The position numbers and the translations under genes were made by a program. From Porites lobata (Eukaryota; Cnidaria; Anthozoa; Scleractinia; Poritidae), in the NCBI GenBank assembly GCA_942486035.1, contig CALNXK010000020.1:2251001-2315000 (forward strand): 64,000 nucleotides of DNA, read 5' to 3'. The notes beneath the pieces are model-generated. The model was not told the DNA's origin, made no database searches, and saw nothing but the letters and a program-made list of their open reading frames with translations. This document shows, piece after piece, positions 60,310 through 64,000 of this stretch (the stretch's first letter is position 1; every line of letters starts with the position of its first letter).

Positions 60310-63300
60310 TTTGAAAAGGGTCAAAAATGGACACTTTTTAAAGGGGCTAGTTTATTTATCTTCTCCAAAAATCGAAGTTTTTCTTATCGGCGTTTTTCAC
60401 AGAAATTCTATAAAGAAAACAACGTTTTTGATATTGTGGAAAGAAAAGAACGATTTTAAGCAGAAAAAATTAAAGTTTTAAAAAGGGCCAAGAAACGGAC
60501 ATTTTCCAAAGGGTCCATGGTCCATGGATTTTGTCCAAAAATCGAATTTTCTCTTATCCCTGTTTTTCACAGAAAGTATGTCCGAAAAGATCTTTTTTGG
60601 ATATTTTAAATAGAAAACAATCATTTTAAGACCAAAAGATTGAAGTTTTAACAAGGACCAAAAAGTGGACAATTTTTAAAGGGGTTTGTCCATGGATTTT
60701 GTCCAAAAATCAAAATTTCTATTATCGCTGTTTTTCACTGAAATTATGCCAGAAAAGATCGTTTTTGGATATTTATGAAAGAAAAAATGATTTTAAGTGG
60801 AAACAATTTAAATTTTAAACACGGTCAAAAAATGGACATTTTTAAAGGAGGTTAGTCAATGGATTTTGTCCAAAAATCAAACTTTTTCTTATCTGCGTTT
60901 TTCACACAAATTCTATCAGAAAACAACGCTTTTGATATTGTGGAAGGAAAAGAATGATTTTAATTGGAAAAAATTTAAGTTTTAAAAACGACCAAAAAAC
61001 GGACATTTTCCAAAGCGGTTAGTCCATGACTTTGTCCAAAAATCATAATTTCTATTATCCCTGTTTTTTCACTGGAATTATGTCACAAAAGATGGTTTTT
61101 CGATATTCATGAAAGAGAAGAATGATTTTAAGTGAACAAAAATTGAAGTTTTAAAAAGGGTCAAAACTAGACATTTTTAAAAGGGTTAGTTCATGGATTT
61201 TGTCGAAAAATCGAAGTTTTTCTTATCGGCGTTTTTCACAGAAATTCTATCAGAAAACAACATTTTTGATATTGTGGAAAGAAAAGAATGCTTTTAAGTG
61301 GAAAAAATTGAAGTTTTAAAAGGGGCCAAAAAATACACATTTTCCATTGATTTTGGTCAAAAATTGAATTTTCTCTTATCGCTGTTTTTCACAGAAATTA
61401 TGTCAGCAAAGATCGTTTTTGGATATTCTAAATCGGAAGCAATCATTAAAAGACAAGAACACCAAGTTTAAACAATGGCCAAAAAATGCACATTTTCTAA
61501 AAGGGTTAGTCTATGAATTTTGTCCAAAAATCGAACTATCTTTTATCGCTGTTTCTCACAGAAATTATGTCAGAAAAGATCATTTTTGGATATTTTAAAT
61601 AGAAAACAATCTTTTTGAGGCCAAAAAATGGAAGTGTTAACAAGGGCAAAAAAATGGACATTTTTGAAAGGGGTTAGTCCATGGATTTTGTCGAAAAATG
61701 GAACTTTTTCTTATTGGCGTTTTTCACTGAAATCATATCAGAAAACATCCTTTTTCATATTTTGGAAAGAAAAGATTATTTGAAGTGGAAAAAAATTGAG
61801 GTTTTAAAAAGGGCCAAAAAATGGACATTTTTCAAAGGGGTTAGTCCACGATTTTGTCCGAAAATCATAATTTCTATTATCGCTGTTTTTTCACTGGAAT
61901 TATGTCACAAAAGATTTTTTTTCGATATTTATGAAAGAAAAGAATGATTTTAAGTGGAAAAAATTGAAGTTTTGAAAAAAGGGCCAAAAAATGGACATTT
62001 TCCAAAGGGGTTAGTCCATAGATTTTGTCGTAGAATCGAACTTTTTCTTATCGGCGTTTTTCACAAAAATCATATCAGAAAACATCGTTTTTGATATTGT
62101 AGAAAGAAAAGAATGATTTTAAGTAGAAAAACATTGAAGTTTTAAAAAGGGCAATAAAGTGGACATTTTCCAAAGGGGTTAGTCCATGGATTTTGTCAAA
62201 AAAGCGAACTTTCTCTTATTCCTTTTTTTCACAAAAATTCTGTACGAAAAAATCGTTTCTGAATATTTTAAATAGAAAACAATAATTCTTAGAGCAAAAA
62301 TTGAAGTTTTAACAGGGACCAAAAAATGCACTTTTTTTAAAAGGGTTAGTCCATGGATTTTGTCCAAAAATCGAACTTTTTCTTATTTGCCTTTTTCACA
62401 GACATTCTAAAAGAAAACAACTTTTTTGATATTGTGGAAATAAAAGAATGCTTTTAAGTAGAAAAAATGGACATTTCCCAAAGGGGTTAGTCCATGACAT
62501 TGTCCAAGAATCATAATTTCTATCATCGCTGTTTTTTCACTGAAATTATGTCACAAAAAATGGTTTTTCCATATTTATGAAAGAAAAGAATAATTATAAG
62601 TAGAAAAAATAGAAGTTTTGAAAAGGGTCAAAAATGGACATTTTTTAAAGGGGCTAGTTTATTTATTTTCTCCAAAAATCGAAGTTTTTCTTATCGGCGT
62701 TTTTCACAGAAATTCTATAAAGAAAACAACGTTTTTGATATTGTGGAAAGAAAAGAACGATTTTAAGCAGAAAAAATTGAAGTTTTAAAAAGGGCCAAGA
62801 AACGGACATTTTCCAAAGGGTCCATGGTCCATGGATTTTGTCCAAAAATCGAACTCTCTCTTATCCCTGTTTTTCACAGAAAGTATGTCCGAAAAGATCT
62901 TTTTTGGATATTTTAAAAAGAAAACAATTATTTCAAGACCAAAAAATTAAAGTTTTAACGAGGGCCAGAAAAGATCGTTTTTGGATATTTATGAAAGAAA
63001 CAATTTAAGTTTTAAACACAGTCAAAAAATGGACACTTTTAAAGGAGGTTAGTCAATGGATTTTGTCCAAAAATCAAACTTTTTCTTATCTGCGTTTTTC
63101 ACACAAATTCTATCAGAAAACAACGTTTTTGATATTGTGGAAAGAAAAGAATGATGTTAATTGGAAAAAATTTAAGTTTTAAAAAGGACCAAAAAACGGA
63201 CATTTTCCAAAGAGGTTAGTCCATGACTTTGTCCAAAAATCATAATTTCTATTATCGCTGTTTTTTCACTGGAATTATGTCACAAAAGATGGTTTTTCGA

Positions 63301-64000
63301 TATTCATGAAAGAGAAGAATGATTTTAAGTGAAAAAAATAGAATTTTTAAAAAGGGTCAAAAATAGACATTTTTTAAAGGGGTTACTTCATGGGTTTTGT
63401 CCAAAAATCGAAGTTTTTCTTATTGGCGTTTTTCACAAAAATTATGTCAGCAAAGATCGTTTTTGGATATTTTAAACCGGAAGCAATCATTAAAAGACAA
63501 GAAAACGAAGTTTAAACAATGGCCAAAAAACGCACATTTTTTAAAAGGGTTCGTCTATGAATTTTGTCCAAAAATCGAACTTTCTTTTATCGCGGTTTCT
63601 CACAGAAATTATGTCAGAAAAGATCATTTTTGGATATTTTAAATAGAAAACAATCATTTTGAGACCAAAAAACGGAAGTGTTAACAAGGGCCAAAAAATG
63701 GACATTTTTAAAAGGGGTTAGTCCATGGATTTTGTCGAAAAATGGAACTTTTTCTTATCGGCGTTTTTTACAGAAATCATATCAGAAAACATCTTTTTTG
63801 ATATTGTGGAAAGAAAAGATTATTTTAAGTGGAAAAAAATTGAGGTTTTAAAAAGGGCCAGAAAATGGACATTTTTCAAAGGGGTTAGTCGACGATTTTG
63901 TCCAAAAAAGCATAATTTCTATTATCTGTGTTTTTCACTGAAATTATGTCACAAAAGATTTTTTTTCGATATTTATGAAAAAAAAAAAGAATGATTTTAA
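60310..64000. repeat. Higher-order satellite duplication, offset about 2.3 kb
   Basis: The rare variant GGGGCTAGTTTATTTAT occurs at about 60350 and 62660, and TCCATGGTCCATGGATTTTG at about 60513 and 62820; the flanking monomers follow in the same order. The offset falls to about 2,044 bp by 61681/63725, so the second copy has lost about 260 bp. The second copy runs to the window end. Confidence 0.8.

Larger units (their letters stand above)
47557..64000. repeat. AT-rich satellite array, about 167-bp monomer, continuing past the window
   Basis: Successive GGGGTTAGTCCATGG landmarks lie 166-170 bp apart (for example 47815, 47981, 48147, 48314, 48481, 48650, 48818, 48988, 49155, 49323, 49491), giving roughly 98 monomers in 16.4 kb. 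Each unit holds the blocks GGACATTTTCCAAAGG, TTAGTCCATGGATTTTGTCC, a variable middle and GAAGTTTTAAAAAGGGCC. At least four middle types recur: GATATTGTGGAAAGAAAAGA; GGATATTTTAAATAGAAAAC; CGATATTTATGAAAGAAAAG; and TTTGGATAGAAAACAAACAT. Open frames here (60-103 codons, reading FVQKS-, FSQKL-) are chance products of the repeat. No transposon or gene interrupts the array. Confidence 0.97.

Noticed and set aside
49551..63994. Many 60-103-codon reading frames with similar sequences (FVQKSNF..., FSQKLCQK...)
   Set aside because: They follow the satellite period of about 167 bp, which is not a multiple of three. They occur in several frames and have no start context or domain. They are repeat by-products, not a protein family.
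47557..64000. Regularly spaced repeats resembling a CRISPR array
   Set aside because: The whole 167-bp unit repeats, with no unique spacers, and the DNA is clearly animal nuclear.

Overview
The window is nuclear DNA of a cnidarian, most likely a hexacoral such as a stony coral. The reasons are: an intron-rich animal mTOR gene; a cluster of secreted PAN/EGF-type proteins whose C-terminal domain resembles, from memory, coral skeletal-organic-matrix proteins; introns full of short inverted-repeat transposons and tRNA-derived SINEs; and a long AT-rich satellite. There are no operons or bacterial signals.

1-32,990 (+ strand): the 3' two thirds of the mTOR (target of rapamycin) kinase gene. I placed 41 coding exons (1890-32581) that join in frame with GT-AG introns. 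They encode about 1,575 residues, covering the C-terminal HEAT repeats, FAT, FRB, kinase, regulatory insert and FATC. The 5' part of the gene lies left of the window. The introns hold at least a dozen MITE/foldback elements, three or four tRNA-like SINE copies, a CTGA repeat, a LINE reverse-transcriptase relic, a 1.5-kb composite element with two 255-bp repeats, and a SINE split by a TA-flanked MITE.

33,495-45,472 (- strand): three tandem paralogues, convergent to mTOR. Each has the exon order [signal peptide] - PAN/apple - EGF-like - about 150-residue C-terminal domain. The middle gene (290 aa) and the distal gene (293 aa) are complete. The copy next to mTOR has no recognisable signal-peptide exon and an EGF exon shortened by exactly 12 codons. 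Intron and upstream similarity between the two complete genes shows that whole gene units were duplicated.

45,000-47,552: transposon debris, namely a LINE reverse-transcriptase C-terminus, a GIY-YIG endonuclease relic of Penelope type (- strand, not an open ATG-started frame), and a 256-bp near-perfect foldback.

47,557-64,000 (runs off the window): an uninterrupted AT-rich satellite with a monomer of about 167 bp. It has at least four interleaved monomer subtypes and several higher-order duplications, including two adjacent, nearly identical 3,122-bp blocks. It is a good candidate for a centromeric or pericentromeric satellite. The short reading frames inside it are by-products of the repeat.
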